Shown here: piece by piece, positions 35,869-47,474 of the stretch | Layout of the letters: every line of letters begins with the position of its first letter | Position numbering within the stretch: position 1 is the first letter of the stretch | NCBI GenBank assembly: GCA_007570785.1 | Contig: ML664161.1 | Span: 9,706,211 to 9,770,210, forward strand | Origin: Antilocapra americana | Taxonomy: Eukaryota > Chordata > Mammalia > Artiodactyla > Antilocapridae | Length of the DNA stretch: 64,000 nt | Direction of reading: 5' to 3' | The notes under the pieces: generated by a model | What the model was told of the DNA's origin: nothing | Databases searched by the model: none | The model's input: only the letters and a program-made list of their open reading frames with translations | Position numbers and translations under genes: made by a program

Positions 35869-38294
35869 CATCAGGCAATTTATTGGAAATAGTGTGTATT
35901 TCCTAATGTGCCCACGAGGCCAATGTCTTTATTTTTTAATAGAATCCGTAACATTTTAATAGAGGGTGAATTTATATAGTTGTTCTTTAAAAATTATAGG
36001 TAATAGCATCTAGGCATAAAACTGTGATTTCACATGAATGTATGTTTTTTATCTTTAAGGTTATACCTTTTGCCCATCTGGTGTGTTTTCTGCTGTGATT
36101 TCAAACACAGGAGCAAATAATGACTGATTTTAGCAAAGACTGAGAGTTAGTCACAGAATTAGTTTCATCAAGCACATTTAAATAAATGCCTCCTATGTTC
36201 TGAAATCCTGAAAGATTAAAGTTGGCTGCTTTTTGGAAGCTAAACTGTTATCTTCTGAATCACTGCATATCATTTTGTCTTATTCATTATAAAATACCAT
36301 GAATTTACTTGTCTAGTTACCATGTTATAAAAACAAAAGGAGTTAAGACTTTGTCAAGAGCACAGGGAAACTAACATAGAACATTCCTAATGGATTTATT
36401 AGATGAGTTGGAAATTATTGTGTTCACTAATAGTCACAAATTTCTAGTGCCTTTTCCCAGTTTTTACTTTCTCTTTTCATGGTCTTACCTTTAACCACAA
36501 GCAGGCTTCTGTGTATTTCTACAGGCTGACTCTGTACCTGTACCACTCGGTTGCCAAGCATTTTGTATATCTCACAGTGCCACCCCATATAATGATCACT
36601 TACAGGAGAGTTGCTAGTTATCCTTCAATAGCCATGTCCAGTCTCCCCTTCTTTATCAGTAATAGGACCCCTGAATGTTAGGGCCATTGGGAATCAAAAC
36701 TGTAATTTTCAGCATTTCTTGTAGGTCTGTGCAGCCACATGGCCAAATTTGGGTCAGTATAAGAAAATGGAAATGGCATGTGCAACTTCCCTTGAAGTGT
36801 GTTTAGAAGGACACAATGTGACTCTTTCCTTCCTTTTGCCCTTTCCTGGCTGGTTAGAAGGTGGGCATGATAAAACCAACAGGAGCTGTCATTTTGGATC
36901 CTGAGGTCACAGCCACATCTTTGGGAACAAAACAGAATCTGGTACCTGATGATCATACTGTACCAGTCCTTGACCACCTAACATTATGTGAAAACAAACA
37001 ACAACTCTCTTGCTTTTAACACAGGTATTTTGGGTTTTTGTCATTTGCAGCCAAACCTAATTCTAACTTCACACACTGAAATATTCATTGATGCATCTAT
37101 CTTTCAGGTGTGATCCTTATCATTATGCCTTGGTCTCTATCATTCATCCTATCTTAGTCATGGTAGGTCCTAAGGAAAAGCAACAGATGTATTAAGTAAT
37201 ACCTGAGAACACTCAGTATGGAAGCAATTAAATTCAATAGAAATTAAATTCAGGATAGGAGAGTTAAACAGGTTAAATATCTTTTCTATTCCTAGTAACT
37301 TTGGTTTATTAAGAGACATTCTAGGTAAGATATCAAAAGTTAACTCCCAGGATAATTAGACAAAAGCTAGACCAGATGTCTAAGCTAAGTTTTGGTCTCA
37401 AAATAATTACCTTTGTTAATTACCAGTAATTAGTGTCAGCATCCAACACTTTCCTAAAAACCCTTGAGAGGGGGTTGGTGGGGGTGGGGGGAGAGAGAGA
37501 GAGAGGGAAAGGCAGAGACAGAAGATGTGCACAACAAAGTCAAAACACTTGAGCAAATTCCAGTACAATTACACATCGTGGGGTCATTAAAACCTGATTC
37601 AAATTTAACAGTTTTGAACACTGGGATTTATGGGAAAAATGGATATTTTCTTCTAGTTAAAGCAAATACCTTTTGCTTTTCTAACGAGACTTAATTTGAA
37701 GTTTATGTTCTTTCTTATTTTATGCCTTTTATCCCCCATTGCCAAAATGATTCTTTTCCTTTATCTGAAAAGGATAAAATTACACCTTTAACTCTCTTTC
37801 CCCCACAAAAAATTTTCAGCTGAAAATAGTCCTAACAGAAGTGCCCATGGTTCTTCCTGAAGTCTACACTTAGCTGCCTTTCCACAGTCAATAGCTTCTG
37901 GTCTTTAGCTCAAAGAACAGCAGAGGGTTCTTAGTGCTTTGAAAATAATTTGGGGGCACTTTTTACATAGTTCAGAAGTTTACAAAGTGCATCACTCTTC
38001 ACTTGTGTAAATGACCCTTAATAAGGACAGAAGCATTTATTGATACATCTGTTTGTATGCTTCCTCATCACCTCATGTCTCTTTGGGCCTTCTTTTTTGT
38101 GCCTAGGGTTTCTTTTTCAATATTTAGGGGCACATTTTCTTGTATTGTTAATTAATAACTCATTGTAGATAGAGTTATTTTTAACCCATGACTAAGAGCA
38201 GAAGTAACACTTTACTCTTTAAATCTTCATTGCAAAATCTCACATTTGACTCCTGCACACAGCCCTGGTTCCATGGTGGAATAATCATGCCTTA
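35869..38294. other. SPATA16 intron 2 (inferred), no recognised element
   Basis: A G-rich patch followed by a (GA)n run lies at 37468-37506. ORFs at 36678-36977 and 37464-37694 are not recognised. No exon with SPATA16 similarity was found. Confidence 0.4.
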
Positions 38295-38560
38295 ATACCA
38301 TTTCTATTTAACTATTTACTGGTTTGTCTCCCTCACAGGCTGTTAGAGGGAAGCTGCTGCTGCTGCTAAGTCACTTCAGTCGTGTCCAACTCTGTGCAAC
38401 CCCATAGACAGCAGTCCACCAGGCTCCACCATCCCTGGGATTCTCCAGGCAAGAATACTGGAGTGGGTTAGAGGGAAGCTACCATGTCTTAACTCATTTT
38501 TTATATCTCCGGTGGCCACCAGGTATATATAAAATGCATTGAAAAATTTTTTTGTAATTA
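38295..38560 (+). mobile_element. L2 LINE 3' fragment interrupted by a Bov-A SINE
   Basis: GGTTTGTCTCCCTCACAGGC and, after the SINE, GAGGGAAGCTACCATGTCTT follow the L2 3' region. Removing 38356-38480 restores continuity. Confidence 0.55.
38342..38480 (-). mobile_element. Bov-A SINE, antisense, with perfect 14-bp target duplication
   Basis: The body at 38356-38466 has CTTCAGTCGTGTCCAACTCT and CAGGCAAGAATACTGGAGTG. GTTAGAGGGAAGCT occurs at 38342-38355 and 38467-38480. The 3' tail is a GCT-triplet repeat (GCTGCTGCTGCTGCT) merging into the left duplication. Confidence 0.95.
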
Positions 38561-39307
38561 ATAAAATATGCAGTCACCAATATTGCCAAGCCAATGGGAA
38601 TTCTAGCTGCATACTTTGGTCCTTTTATAAGTTCAGTGAGTTATGGGATGGTGCATTTCTTCCTGTGACCTTTTTTTGTATTTTATTCTTACATCTATTT
38701 TAGCCCATGGGCTAAATCTTTGTGCCAAAATATTGATCAACTTACCTGCTTGCAGAGAGAAAAATAATTATTCATAAAGCTCACTAGGAGGAGAAGGGAA
38801 GTGAAATTTGATGGTAAGGTGAAATGGTGTTATTTGTGTTTAATCAGTATTATGCATAAATTATCAGCCCATGCTAAAAGTAAGATGTTTATGTTTAATC
38901 ATGAAGACTACATACCAAAAGGGGATAATATGTATACTCATTAATTGCCTATTTCTAGGGAATCTATATTCTACCCACCACTACTGTATTGAAACTTTAA
39001 GGCTTTTATAGGTGTACATTGAAATTACAAAACCAACTGCATTTTAATATGTTACCATTCACTGCCTGTATTTGTTAGAGAACAAGCATGAAATATGTTT
39101 TTGGGCTGATTTCTATACGTCAAGTGCACACAAGCATATTAATTTGCAGGCACATTGTATTGGTGTAAACTGAGGCCTGAAAAGTCCTGATATTCAGTAT
39201 TTTCATACTGTATTTTTACTACAGTACGATCAGAGTGGCTCACAGTAATCACAACTTTCCCTTTCACAGCTTACTGTCACCAATCTATGTTTTCTCTTAC
39301 CCCATAC
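38561..39307. other. SPATA16 intron 2, donor-proximal part
   Basis: Sequence immediately downstream (minus-strand sense) of the SPATA16 exon. No repeats or additional exon recognised. Confidence 0.5.
39301..39307 (-). other. SPATA16: Splice donor of the SPATA16 exon
   Basis: On the minus strand the exon ends CTGGAG and the intron starts GTATGGG. The human protein leaves this exon after the same Glu (ALE, then LCSKG), which supports this GT over the nearby GGTAAG at 39292-39300. The phase is 0. Confidence 0.8.
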
Positions 39308-39829
39308 CTCCAGTGCTGTTCTGAACTGTCCTGCTGCCACGGCATATTTCTTCTGTCTGTAGCAAGAACTGGCATCCTTTAAGGCTACCTGAAGCCATTT
39401 GTCAATCTGAGGCAGAACGCTGAAATTAGGCCCACACAAAGGGTCCACTATTTCAGCAGCTCGGCATATTGGCCGATTGCCAGTGGCCTGGTAGGACTCT
39501 ACAAATTCATAGCTCACATTCTCTTCATCAACGTAGACCAACTTCACCTCCACATCCATGATATTCTTTAAGGGGATATGAGGCAGGGGCATGGTGATCA
39601 GCAGACTGTCAAGTTCTATTATCTTTGCCTCTTTCTTTCCAGCTGGCTTTTCGTCACCTTCTGCCTTCCGTTTAAAGGCCACTTTCTCTAAATCATTGCT
39701 TTGTTTTTCTTTGAGACTCTTTGCCATTTTTATTCTTTCAACTGTGATTTCTACCTGTTTATCTCCACAGCTTTTCTTAATCTCTTGTGGCACTTCCAGG
39801 ATGCTGGGTGGGTTTGCTAAAGCAGACAT
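39308..39829 (-). CDS. SPATA16: SPATA16, first coding exon (N-terminal 174 residues)
   Basis: SPATA16 is a testis-expressed, Golgi/acrosome-associated TPR protein of spermatids. Loss of function in men causes globozoospermia (round-headed sperm lacking an acrosome). The reading frame starts MSALANPPSILEVPQEIKKS, includes the basic stretch FKRKAEGDEKPAGKKEAK, then LLITMPLPHIPLKNIMDVEV and KDASSCYRQKKYAVAAGQF, and ends TALE at the donor. It aligns throughout with human SPATA16 from Met31 onward as I remember it, up to the edge of the TPR region. The Met at 39827-39829 is chosen because an in-frame TAG lies 12 codons upstream at 39863-39865 and the context is A at -3. The 174 codons are intact. 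Reading on past 39308 gives non-homologous intron sequence. Later exons would lie at lower coordinates; none was recognised in the window. Confidence 0.93.
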
Positions 39830-39925
39830 TTTGTTGCTTGTGTTTATCTTTGGAACAAGACCCTATTTATTGTATTCTCCAAGCTCCTACTGCTTCCTGA
39901 ATCCACTGATTGCCCCTTAAAGCAC
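39830..39925 (-). other. SPATA16: 5' UTR part of the SPATA16 exon, with relic of the ancestral N-terminus
   Basis: On the minus strand the exon begins after TTACAG. The relic frame reads V-D-S-G-S-S-R-S-L-E-N-T-I-N-R, matching the human N-terminus M-D-A-G-S-S-R-S-L-E-N, but the Met is GTG. After the Arg codon a net loss of about 13 nt shifts the frame. LVPKINTSNK then continues in the frame of the downstream Met. This ancestral N-terminal coding sequence is now effectively leader. Confidence 0.8.
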
Positions 39926-39960
39926 CTGTAAGGGGGTGAGAATAAGAAAAATAATTAAAA
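39926..39960 (-). other. SPATA16: Splice acceptor and polypyrimidine tract of the SPATA16 exon
   Basis: Minus strand: TTTTTCTTATTCTCACCCCC then TTACAG, with AG at 39926-39927 and the exon starting at 39925. The pyrimidine tract and AG are canonical. Confidence 0.8.
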
Positions 39961-42646
39961 CAAAAATTTGAAATTCCAGTGGTTTTAGTCAGACTATAGT
40001 TAAATTCATTGAAAATGCTGTTGTAGGTATTGATCACCTTAAACTAAAATTGTATAGACATCATCTGCTGACTGTTTTACTAGAGAAGTATGTTTCAGTC
40101 TCAAAATTCCTCAAGAATTTGTTGAAAACACATTTAGACAATGGCTTTAAAAATAATCATGTATAGCTGAACAACACTGAATGAATATTTTTATGGGGTG
40201 CTCAAACTCATTGAATAGGAAAATCTTATACATAACCACTGAGGAAAAAAAAGACCTAAAAAAAAATCTATCTTGATCTTAATTTCCTCAGGAAGGCAGG
40301 TGGTCTAGAACTCATTATAAAATATACTAACCTGCATAATAGACTTGGGAGTCTAAAGAAACCACAGCTGCCTCTTCTGAAAGGCTTCCAGAAATGTTAT
40401 CAGCACAATGTTTCCTCAGTTTGTTTCTCCTCTTATTAATGGGGATCTCAAGTTTAAACAGCTTTAATGGTAGTGATTATTTGGCATGGACTTGAAAGCA
40501 GAAGAATATGGCGTTCACCCTCTCATTAAAAGGAGCCACAGATTCAACTTGAATCTACTGTATTCATATTTTGGTAGCAATGGTATCAGTATCATAGTAT
40601 ATGAAGATGAGATATTTTCTTAAAATACAGATGTTCAAAAAATATAACAGTTATTTGATTCAAAGACTTTTGCATACTATTTCTGCTTCTAGATTAGTTT
40701 CAAAATATAAAATGTGTTAAACTAGTAATGGTATAGTTTGGTTGGTACCTATTTTTAAGACTCTTTCACCTATTGTATCCTGTTCTGGAAATATTCTGTA
40801 GGATAAATAAGAAACTAAGGGACAGAAATATTAATTTGCTTTATATGAGTCATGCTGTTGGTCATTGGGATAACCTGGATCGCTATTTCCTTCCTTGGAC
40901 TTCCAGTCACTAACTCCTGGTCTGGAGTACTTCCTCTAAGGCATGCTATTGTTTACGATACCTAATTGGAGACTTAGAACACAAAGAGAAGAGAAAATGT
41001 AAGAAAGAAGAGCCAAGTATGATAAGATAATGAAATAAAAGCTAACATTCTTGCTTCTTTTCAACTACTAAAGGGTCATTGCCTGACTCAAGATAAAGTC
41101 TTGATTAGCTTCTCAAATCTTATGATTTTATTAATCATAAGATGTTGATTGATGTTGATTATTTTCATTTGTTTGCTTGAAAGACAGATATGCCCCCAGA
41201 AAACCTTTAAAATGATCCTGAACTTTGACAACAGTAATTCTTGGCAAAGTGTAGGAAGATACAAAACTGTATATATGACTGTAACCTTTGAGGCACTTTC
41301 CTTCTCCCTACCACACTGAACTTGGGTCATCAGAAATGGTTCAGGTCAAAAATGGACACATCAGAAAATCTACTGTGATGATCCAAATTATCTCATAGGA
41401 AAGATTGAATTTCAAGTAATTCCAATACCAGCTATCTTGAATGTTAATTTTCAGAAGTTAAACACTAGAAAAATATTTCCCCAGTGATTTGCATTGATGT
41501 GTTAGTACATTGTGTCTATGTGGGGGAAAACACCCTAAAAGATTAAAAATTTTGCCAGTCCGTGTTATACCCAGTATTGAAGGAGATAGTTATGGCTGGG
41601 CATCATTAGACCCATCATCACAGCATTACTGCATTCAGGAAAGGCCCTATTTTCTTTTCCTCTCTTGATTTCACTGCTGGTATCCAGCATATCTTTTGGA
41701 CCACTAATGTGTTTACTCAGGATAGTGAGGAAAAAACTCTTCACCATCATTCTATCTTTATTTGCTCTTTTATGCCACATATGCTTTGGTTTGAGAAAAG
41801 TTAGCTTCAGTCCTTGAATTAAGATCTCCAGTGGATGAAGACTCAAGATATACAACTGTACCAATAAGCTTCTTCCAGTAGTAGAGGTATAGAAATGGAA
41901 GTAGCAAAACTCCAATGCATATATGCATTATATGATTTTTTAAGGGTTTTAGAAAAGTTTGAGTAAGATTTATATACCACAAGGTGGCTAAGTTCCAAAC
42001 TCTGCTTGTTTCTTACCAATACTATAGAAATTATATTTGTGTTCCCCTCTTGTCCACTACTATCTTCAATGCAAAAGAGATGTGATGCTATTAAAACTTG
42101 TTTGAAGCTCAAAATTCCTGATTTTAAGGATCTCTGAGTCATATTCATTCTTACAATCAGCTTCAAATTTATAAACAGGAAATATGGGCTATTTCAAATT
42201 TTAAGCTATTTAAAAATGTTCATAGTATCTCCTGGGTATCTTTTCTAAACTCTCTCTACTTCAAGCATAGTAGCTAAAATATGTGAGGTTATCTGTAGTT
42301 TGTTGTGGCTAGTAATTTTTAGTGTCTACAGCAGGATTAGCTATCTCTTCTGCATTTATTTCACCTCTTGAATACATAAACATATCTTTACAACCACTTC
42401 TTGTAGAAGGTAATTGTTCTCTCTTTCTCCCTCCTTCCCTCTCTCCCTCCACCTCTTTCCCTTCAAATTCCCCTACTCCAGTCTTCCTGTTGGTTGTCTG
42501 CATCCCCAACCCAACTATGCACCTTTTTGCTTTGCAAGAAAGTTTTATTGTTTTTTCAAGATACAGGCTTCTGAGTATTTCTTCATCAGTTCTTAAATGT
42601 CTCTATAAAGATCACAGTTTTGTTCTTCAATGTGGGTTTTTACAAG
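39961..42646. other. SPATA16 intron 1 (inferred), no recognised element
   Basis: A pyrimidine-rich CT tract lies at 42418-42470. Several overlapping minus-strand ORFs at 41565-42166 share the same DNA in different frames and match no family. Confidence 0.4.
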
Positions 42647-42892
42647 AAACAACAACAGAAAGAAAGAAAAGAAAGTGAAGTCACTCAGTCGTATCCGACT
42701 CTTTGTGACCCCATGCACTGTAGCCTACCAGGCTCCTTTGTCCATGGAATTTTCCAGGCAAGAGAACTAGAGTGGGTTGCCATTTCCTTCTCCAGCAGGT
42801 CTTCCCAACCAGGGATCAAATCCCGGGTCTCCTGCATCGCAGGCAGATGCTTTACCATCTGAGCCACCAGGGAAGCCCCAAACAACAATAGA
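42647..42892 (-). mobile_element. Bov-tA SINE, antisense, full length with target duplication
   Basis: The body runs from about 42672 (GTGAAGTCACTCAGTCGTAT) to the head complement ending GAGCCACCAGGGAAGCCCC at 42879. Direct repeats are AAACAACAACAGA (42647-42659) and AAACAACAATAGA (42880-42892), 12 of 13 matching. A GAAA-rich tail at 42659-42674 is the 3' end. Confidence 0.95.
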
Positions 42893-44544
42893 GGAGGAAA
42901 AAATGTACATGGCATAAATAGCAATCAGAAGGAAAATATTTGTGATATTCCAAACATCTGGAAGAGTAAATATCCCAAATTTGTCCAAGAAACACATAAT
43001 TCAGGTCCCCACAAAAACCAAGAATAAATATCCTAATGTCTAAAAGTGACCTATATGTACAGGCTGAAAAAGTATGGCCAACCCCAACCAATATTTTTCA
43101 GTGTTGTTCTAAATCAGGTGATTTCAGCTTCAGATTTAGAGCTGATTCTTTATAAAATTGTTGCATGTCTACAAAAGTGTTATGAAACTGTTCACTTACA
43201 GCTTTTTTTAAAAATATACAACACCATTTAAATAATCTGGAATTTAAGGCCTTTTACCAGCTAGCTCAATGTGTGTTACCAGACTTATTTAGCACACCTT
43301 CTGCAAACTGCTCTGTAGTCAAGCTGAACTTCTTGTTACTTCCAAAAAAGATATTGTTTTCAGTCTGTCTGCTAAGAATTCTCCATTTCCCTGTTCTCGT
43401 CTCATTCTACCTGTCCAAACCTAACCAGAAGTTTTCCATCTCTCCCTCAGAATAACGGCAGCATTTACAGTCCTATTTTCTACATTATGGTTATATGTGA
43501 ATGACTTATTTCTTCCACCAAGCCCCCTAAAAAAAACAGAAATGTGCTTATCTTGACATTAATTCAGTGCTTTTCATAGAGCAGACATTCAATAGATGTT
43601 GATCGGTATGGATTTTGTGAATCAAAGACTAATTTAAAAATTTTAAGGGAAATAAATTAGATTTTTTTTAAAGGTTTGGTTTAACTTTCTAAGAGTTGTT
43701 TCTGAGGTGGTTTTGCTAGATTTTGTTTGGTTTTGTTTTAAATTTGGTCCTGGGTAAAGTACATTTTCTTCTTTGATAGTTCAAGTGAATCATCTACCAA
43801 CTAGATTTAAACTATCAACCTCTTCAGTTTTTTTTTAGTACTCAAGTTGATTAACATGACATTAGTCAGTGTTCCTAAGGCACTGAGTTACATTTTAATC
43901 ATTACTTCAATAAAAATACATTTAGAGAAAACTATTAGATAATCATTATGTATATCAAAGAAGTATTCACTGATAACATTCTGTAAAAATGTCCATTCTT
44001 TCATTTAGAAGACTGTAAAATTGATTTCTTCATAGAGGCCGTGTCTTAAAAAATCTCCATAAAATGTTGATATTAAACAGAACAATCTTGAAGGTTTTAT
44101 AATAAATGCAGGTACTAGAAACAAAGGTTAATGTTCAATCATTTCCAGAGAGTAACCGCTGAAAATTTATTCAGTGGCTTTTCAACACATTTATTTTTTC
44201 TGAGAGCATTTCATTAAGCATTCTGTTTTATGTGGAAGATTCTATCACTTTATAGATATAATCAGTGGTTTACATGGCTGTTAGTATGACAGATTATTTA
44301 TTAGCATTTTGATTGAAACCAACAGCTTAAACATGGGCAATTCAGAAAAAGAGAATACTTAAAAATTTGTTCTCTGAAACATTGAACATCACAGTTGCTA
44401 TGGTTTTCTTTCTTTAAAAAAAAGAGAAAAGATCTAATTTTAACTTGCTGTTAAATGTAAGAGAGACATTATAAGGAAAAGCATCTTGCTCAGTCCACTA
44501 GTACACCTTGATATTTTAAAAAACACATTACAGAATATTTCTTT
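42893..44544. other. SPATA16 intron 1 (inferred), no firmly recognised element
   Basis: A possible L2 tail remnant lies at 43555-43612 (CAGTGCTTTTCATAGAGCAG). No coding region is supported. ORFs at 43046-43455 carry no motif. Confidence 0.4.
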
Positions 44545-44720
44545 GATCCAATAATTTATTGGACACCTACCAAGAGAAATGTACCATGCTATGTGTTATA
44601 AAGGAAACCAAGGATGACCAAGACAGGATTCTTGGCATTCTAGAACTCATAACTGGGGGTGAGGGTGTAGGATGGGGAGAGAGATATATAGGTAAATAAC
44701 TTTATATAGAGCAGACATTG
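44545..44720 (-). mobile_element. L2 LINE 3' end, antisense
   Basis: TAATTTATTGGACACCTACC, then ATGTACCATGCTATGTGTTA and CAAGACAGGATTCTTGGCAT follow the complement of the L2 tail. Confidence 0.6.
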
Positions 44721-44814
44721 TCTAACAAGACTGTGAAGTGCTGAAGGGGCAAGGATGCATCACAATCCTCCCCCCCTTTTTTTAACTTTTTATTTTGTAC
44801 TGGAGTATGTGCAC

Positions 44815-45026
44815 ACTAAGTCACTTCAGTCTTGTCCAACTCTTTGTGATCCTATGGACTACAGCCCACAAGGCTCCTCTATCCTGGGATTCTCCAGGCA
44901 AGAATACTGGAGTGGGTTGCCATGCCCTTCTCCAGGGAATCTTTCCAACCCAGGGATTGAACCCACTTCTCCTGTGTCTCCTGCATTGTCAGGCAGGTTC
45001 TGAACCACTAGCGCACCTGGGAAGCT
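44815..45026 (-). mobile_element. Bov-tA SINE, antisense, inside L1 3' UTR
   Basis: Body TCACTTCAGTCTTGTCCAAC, then GGCAAGAATACTGGAGTGGG. The head complement is CAGGGATTGAACCCACTTCT..GCGCACCTGGGAAGC. It splits the surrounding L1 between GGAGTAT and GATTAACAATG. Confidence 0.92.
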
Positions 45027-45096
45027 GATTAACAATGTTGTGATAGTTTCAGATGGACAGTGAAGGGACTCAGCCATATATATATGTGTATCCATT

Positions 45097-45123
45097 CCCC
45101 CCCCCCCCCCCCCCCCCCCCCCC
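45097..45123. repeat. Homopolymer of 27 cytosines
   Basis: An uninterrupted C27, that is G27 on the minus strand, replaces what is usually a run of about five C in this L1 3' UTR. A run this long is G-quadruplex-capable and prone to sequencing error. Confidence 0.85.
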
Positions 45124-45165
45124 GCAAAACTTCCCTCCCATCCAGGCTGCCACATAACATTGAGA

Positions 45166-45453
45166 AGAGTCTAATCCTGATGTTTAGTGCCTTCAGAGTC
45201 TGGAACCTAATAGGTCCTCAGTACACTTTTGTCACTGAAAGGAGCACATGGGTGAGGTGAGTAGTATGGTAGCAATAATGAACATGCTTCTGTGGGAACA
45301 GGAGACTGATGCAGTTGAAGAGATTTGGCTTTGGAAGAGGCAGAATGAGAGGTGTTCCTATACAGGCAATTTTTCTTCTCTTTACCCAAATAATCATAAG
45401 GAATAGTTCACCATTATTGGAAGGGAAAATGAATTGGGCTCATGATGCTTATT
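45166..45453. other. Intronic sequence, no recognised element
   Basis: Short spacer between two L1-derived blocks, without supported features. Confidence 0.45.
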
Positions 45454-46217
45454 AAGAAACACAAAGTACAGCCACTATGGAGAACAGTGTGGAGATTCCT
45501 TAAAAAACTGGAAACAGAACTGCCATATGACCCAGCAATCCCATTGCTGGGCATACACACCTAGGAAACCAGAATTGAAAGAGACATGTGTACCCCGATA
45601 TTCATCGCTTCATTGTTTACAATAGCCAGGACATGGAAACAACCTAGATGTCCATCAGCTGACAAATGGATAAGAAAGCTGTGGTACATATACACAATGG
45701 AATATTACTCAGCTATTAAAAAGAATACATTTGAATCAGTTCTACTGAGATGGATGAAAATGGAGCCTATTATACAGAGTGAAGTAAGCCAGAAGGAAAA
45801 ACAACAATACAGTATACTAACGCATATATATGGAATTTAGAAAGATGGTAATGAGAACCCTGTATGCAAGACAGCAAAAGAAACGCAGATGTATAGAACA
45901 GTCTTTTGGACTCTATGGGAGAGGGCAAGGGTGGGATGATATAGGAGAACGGCATTGAAACATGTAAATTATCATATGTGAAATCAATCGCCAGCCCAGG
46001 TTTGATACTTGATACAGGGTGCTCAGGGCTGGTGCACCAGGATGACCCAGAGAGATGGAATCAGGAGGGAGGTGGGAGGGGGGGTTCTGGAAGGGGAACA
46101 CATGTATACCCATGGCGGATTCATGTCAATGTATGGCAAAACCAACACAATAATGTAAAGAAAATTTAAAAGATAAATTAATTAATTAATTTAAAAAAAG
46201 AAAAGAAACACAAAGTA
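45454..46217 (+). mobile_element. 5'-truncated bovine L1 with perfect 15-bp target duplication
   Basis: The body at 45469-46202 spans the last part of ORF2, a 3' UTR with a G-rich patch at 46063-46090, and a tail with ATTAATTAATTAATT followed by A-rich sequence. AAGAAACACAAAGTA occurs at 45454-45468 and 46203-46217 without mismatch, indicating a fairly recent insertion. Confidence 0.97.
45470..45840 (+). pseudogene. L1 ORF2 C-terminal fragment with one stop
   Basis: The frame reads through [13 protein letters not shown] to a TAG at 45562-45564 (usually a Glu codon), then [18 protein letters not shown] to the terminal stop at 45838-45840. No RT or endonuclease domain remains. Confidence 0.9.
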
Positions 46218-46234
46218 AAACATACTGTGTGGTG

Positions 46235-46462
46235 TTACCCGAATAATAATAGCAGCCAACAGGTACTCCCAGTGTACAAGGTTATCTCACTGGATTATTC
46301 CATTTGTCTCTCACAACAACTTTTTTGCATAAATATTATTACCCTTATTAGAGGAAAGCAAGTGATTAAACAACTTGAGGGATCACCAAGATAATTTAGA
46401 CCTAAAACTTAAACTTGGGACATTTGATGTCAAATTCCATGACTTTTGAACCATAGGATAAT
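46235..46462 (-). mobile_element. MIR SINE, antisense
   Basis: AACAGGTACTCCCAGTGTAC, TCTCACAACAAC, ATTATTACCCTTATTAGAGG and TTGAGGGATCACCAAGATAA follow antisense MIR, followed by a degraded head. Confidence 0.7.
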
Positions 46463-46944
46463 AAATTCCTCTTCATTTCACCACCATTGATTGGGATTTA
46501 TACTTTCTCTACTTTAAAAAACATTTTATTCAAAATTTAGTAACAAGGTATTCAATTTTACCACTGTTTTATTGGGTGGACTTTCTATTAAATGGAAAAA
46601 GAATTAATTGGCAGTTTATGGCTAACAAGTATATGAAGCAGATTTGCTGAGAAAGGCATTAGACACTTTTAATAAGATTATTAGTTGCAATAACGTATGG
46701 TCCTATTATATTCCAGAAGTCATTATATTCTGAAAAAATAATGTGGGCACTACACTTCCATATGAGTGAGGGATTCCAGACTTTAAATTGGCAAACCATT
46801 TGCTGATCACAGAGTCACCAAATGGTAATAATGGCATCAAAGCAACTGTACTTCTTTGTACTTGGTACACTGTGAGCATTTGCTGTGTTGCATCAGAGGG
46901 CATTAGAAAGGTGCCTTCATTGTTCATGGCATTACACAGTGGAA
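46463..46944. other. Intronic sequence, no recognised element
   Basis: The antiparallel ORFs at 46706-46979 are mutual shadows without recognisable motifs. Confidence 0.4.
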
Positions 46945-47140
46945 AGAGCATTCAGTTTGGAGTTGCACAAAAAGTTTGAATTCTAAATATATTTTTTATA
47001 AACTATGTGTTCTAGGAGAAATTATCCAACCTCTCTAAACATTATTTTCCTCCTCCAGAAATGGGAATGATTGGATACAGGAGAATCATGTGGGAATCAA
47101 ATGAGATAACTGATGTAATGGCACCTAAGAGAAGTGAGGT
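46945..47140 (+). mobile_element. MIR SINE
   Basis: AGCATTCAGTTTGGAGTTGC (head), CTCTCTAAACATTATTTTCC, CCAGAAATGGGAATGATTGG and AAATGAGATAACTGATGTAA (core and tail). Confidence 0.7.
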
Positions 47141-47474
47141 AATTCCACATGCAGCCTTCTTGAACATGCCTCCACTCTTTCAAAGGTTAAACACTTTTGT
47201 CTCAATCCCGGGTCTCCGAACCTCTCAACCACTGTGCTTCTGTAATTGTCACTTCCTCTCTTGCTTAACCCATTAATGTGCATGCAGATCTAGCAACATT
47301 TTAAGGAAAAGCAAGCAAACTTTCTTGACTCCACACCTCCTTCCTGCTGCCATCCCATACTGCTGCTCCCATCCACTGCAAAAGGACTGAAAAGAGTTTT
47401 TTATATTCTCTGCCTCCACTTTTTCATCACATATTTTCCTCCCCAATCCAATCTCTGCAGACTTCACTCTTTCC
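47141..47474. other. Intronic sequence, no recognised element
   Basis: Pyrimidine-rich towards the right edge, where the L2 begins. No gene supported. Confidence 0.35.

Larger units (their letters stand above)
44775..45165 (-). mobile_element. Old ruminant L1 3' UTR, antisense, interrupted by Bov-tA
   Basis: Left piece TTTTTAACTTTTTATTTTGT..GGAGTAT. After the SINE come GATTAACAATGTTGTGATAG, GGACTCAGCCATATATATAT, the poly-C tract, and CCCATCCAGGCTGCCACATA. The order matches an artiodactyl L1 3' end. Confidence 0.82.

Noticed and set aside
39230..39307. Extension of the SPATA16 frame by 26 residues beyond the exon to a stop
   Set aside because: The residues (WGKRKHRLVTV and on) do not match SPATA16, and a canonical donor GTATGG lies exactly at the point where similarity ends.
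41565..42166. Cluster of overlapping minus-strand ORFs of 70-116 codons
   Set aside because: They occupy different frames of the same DNA and match no family. They are probably chance ORFs in inferred intron 1.
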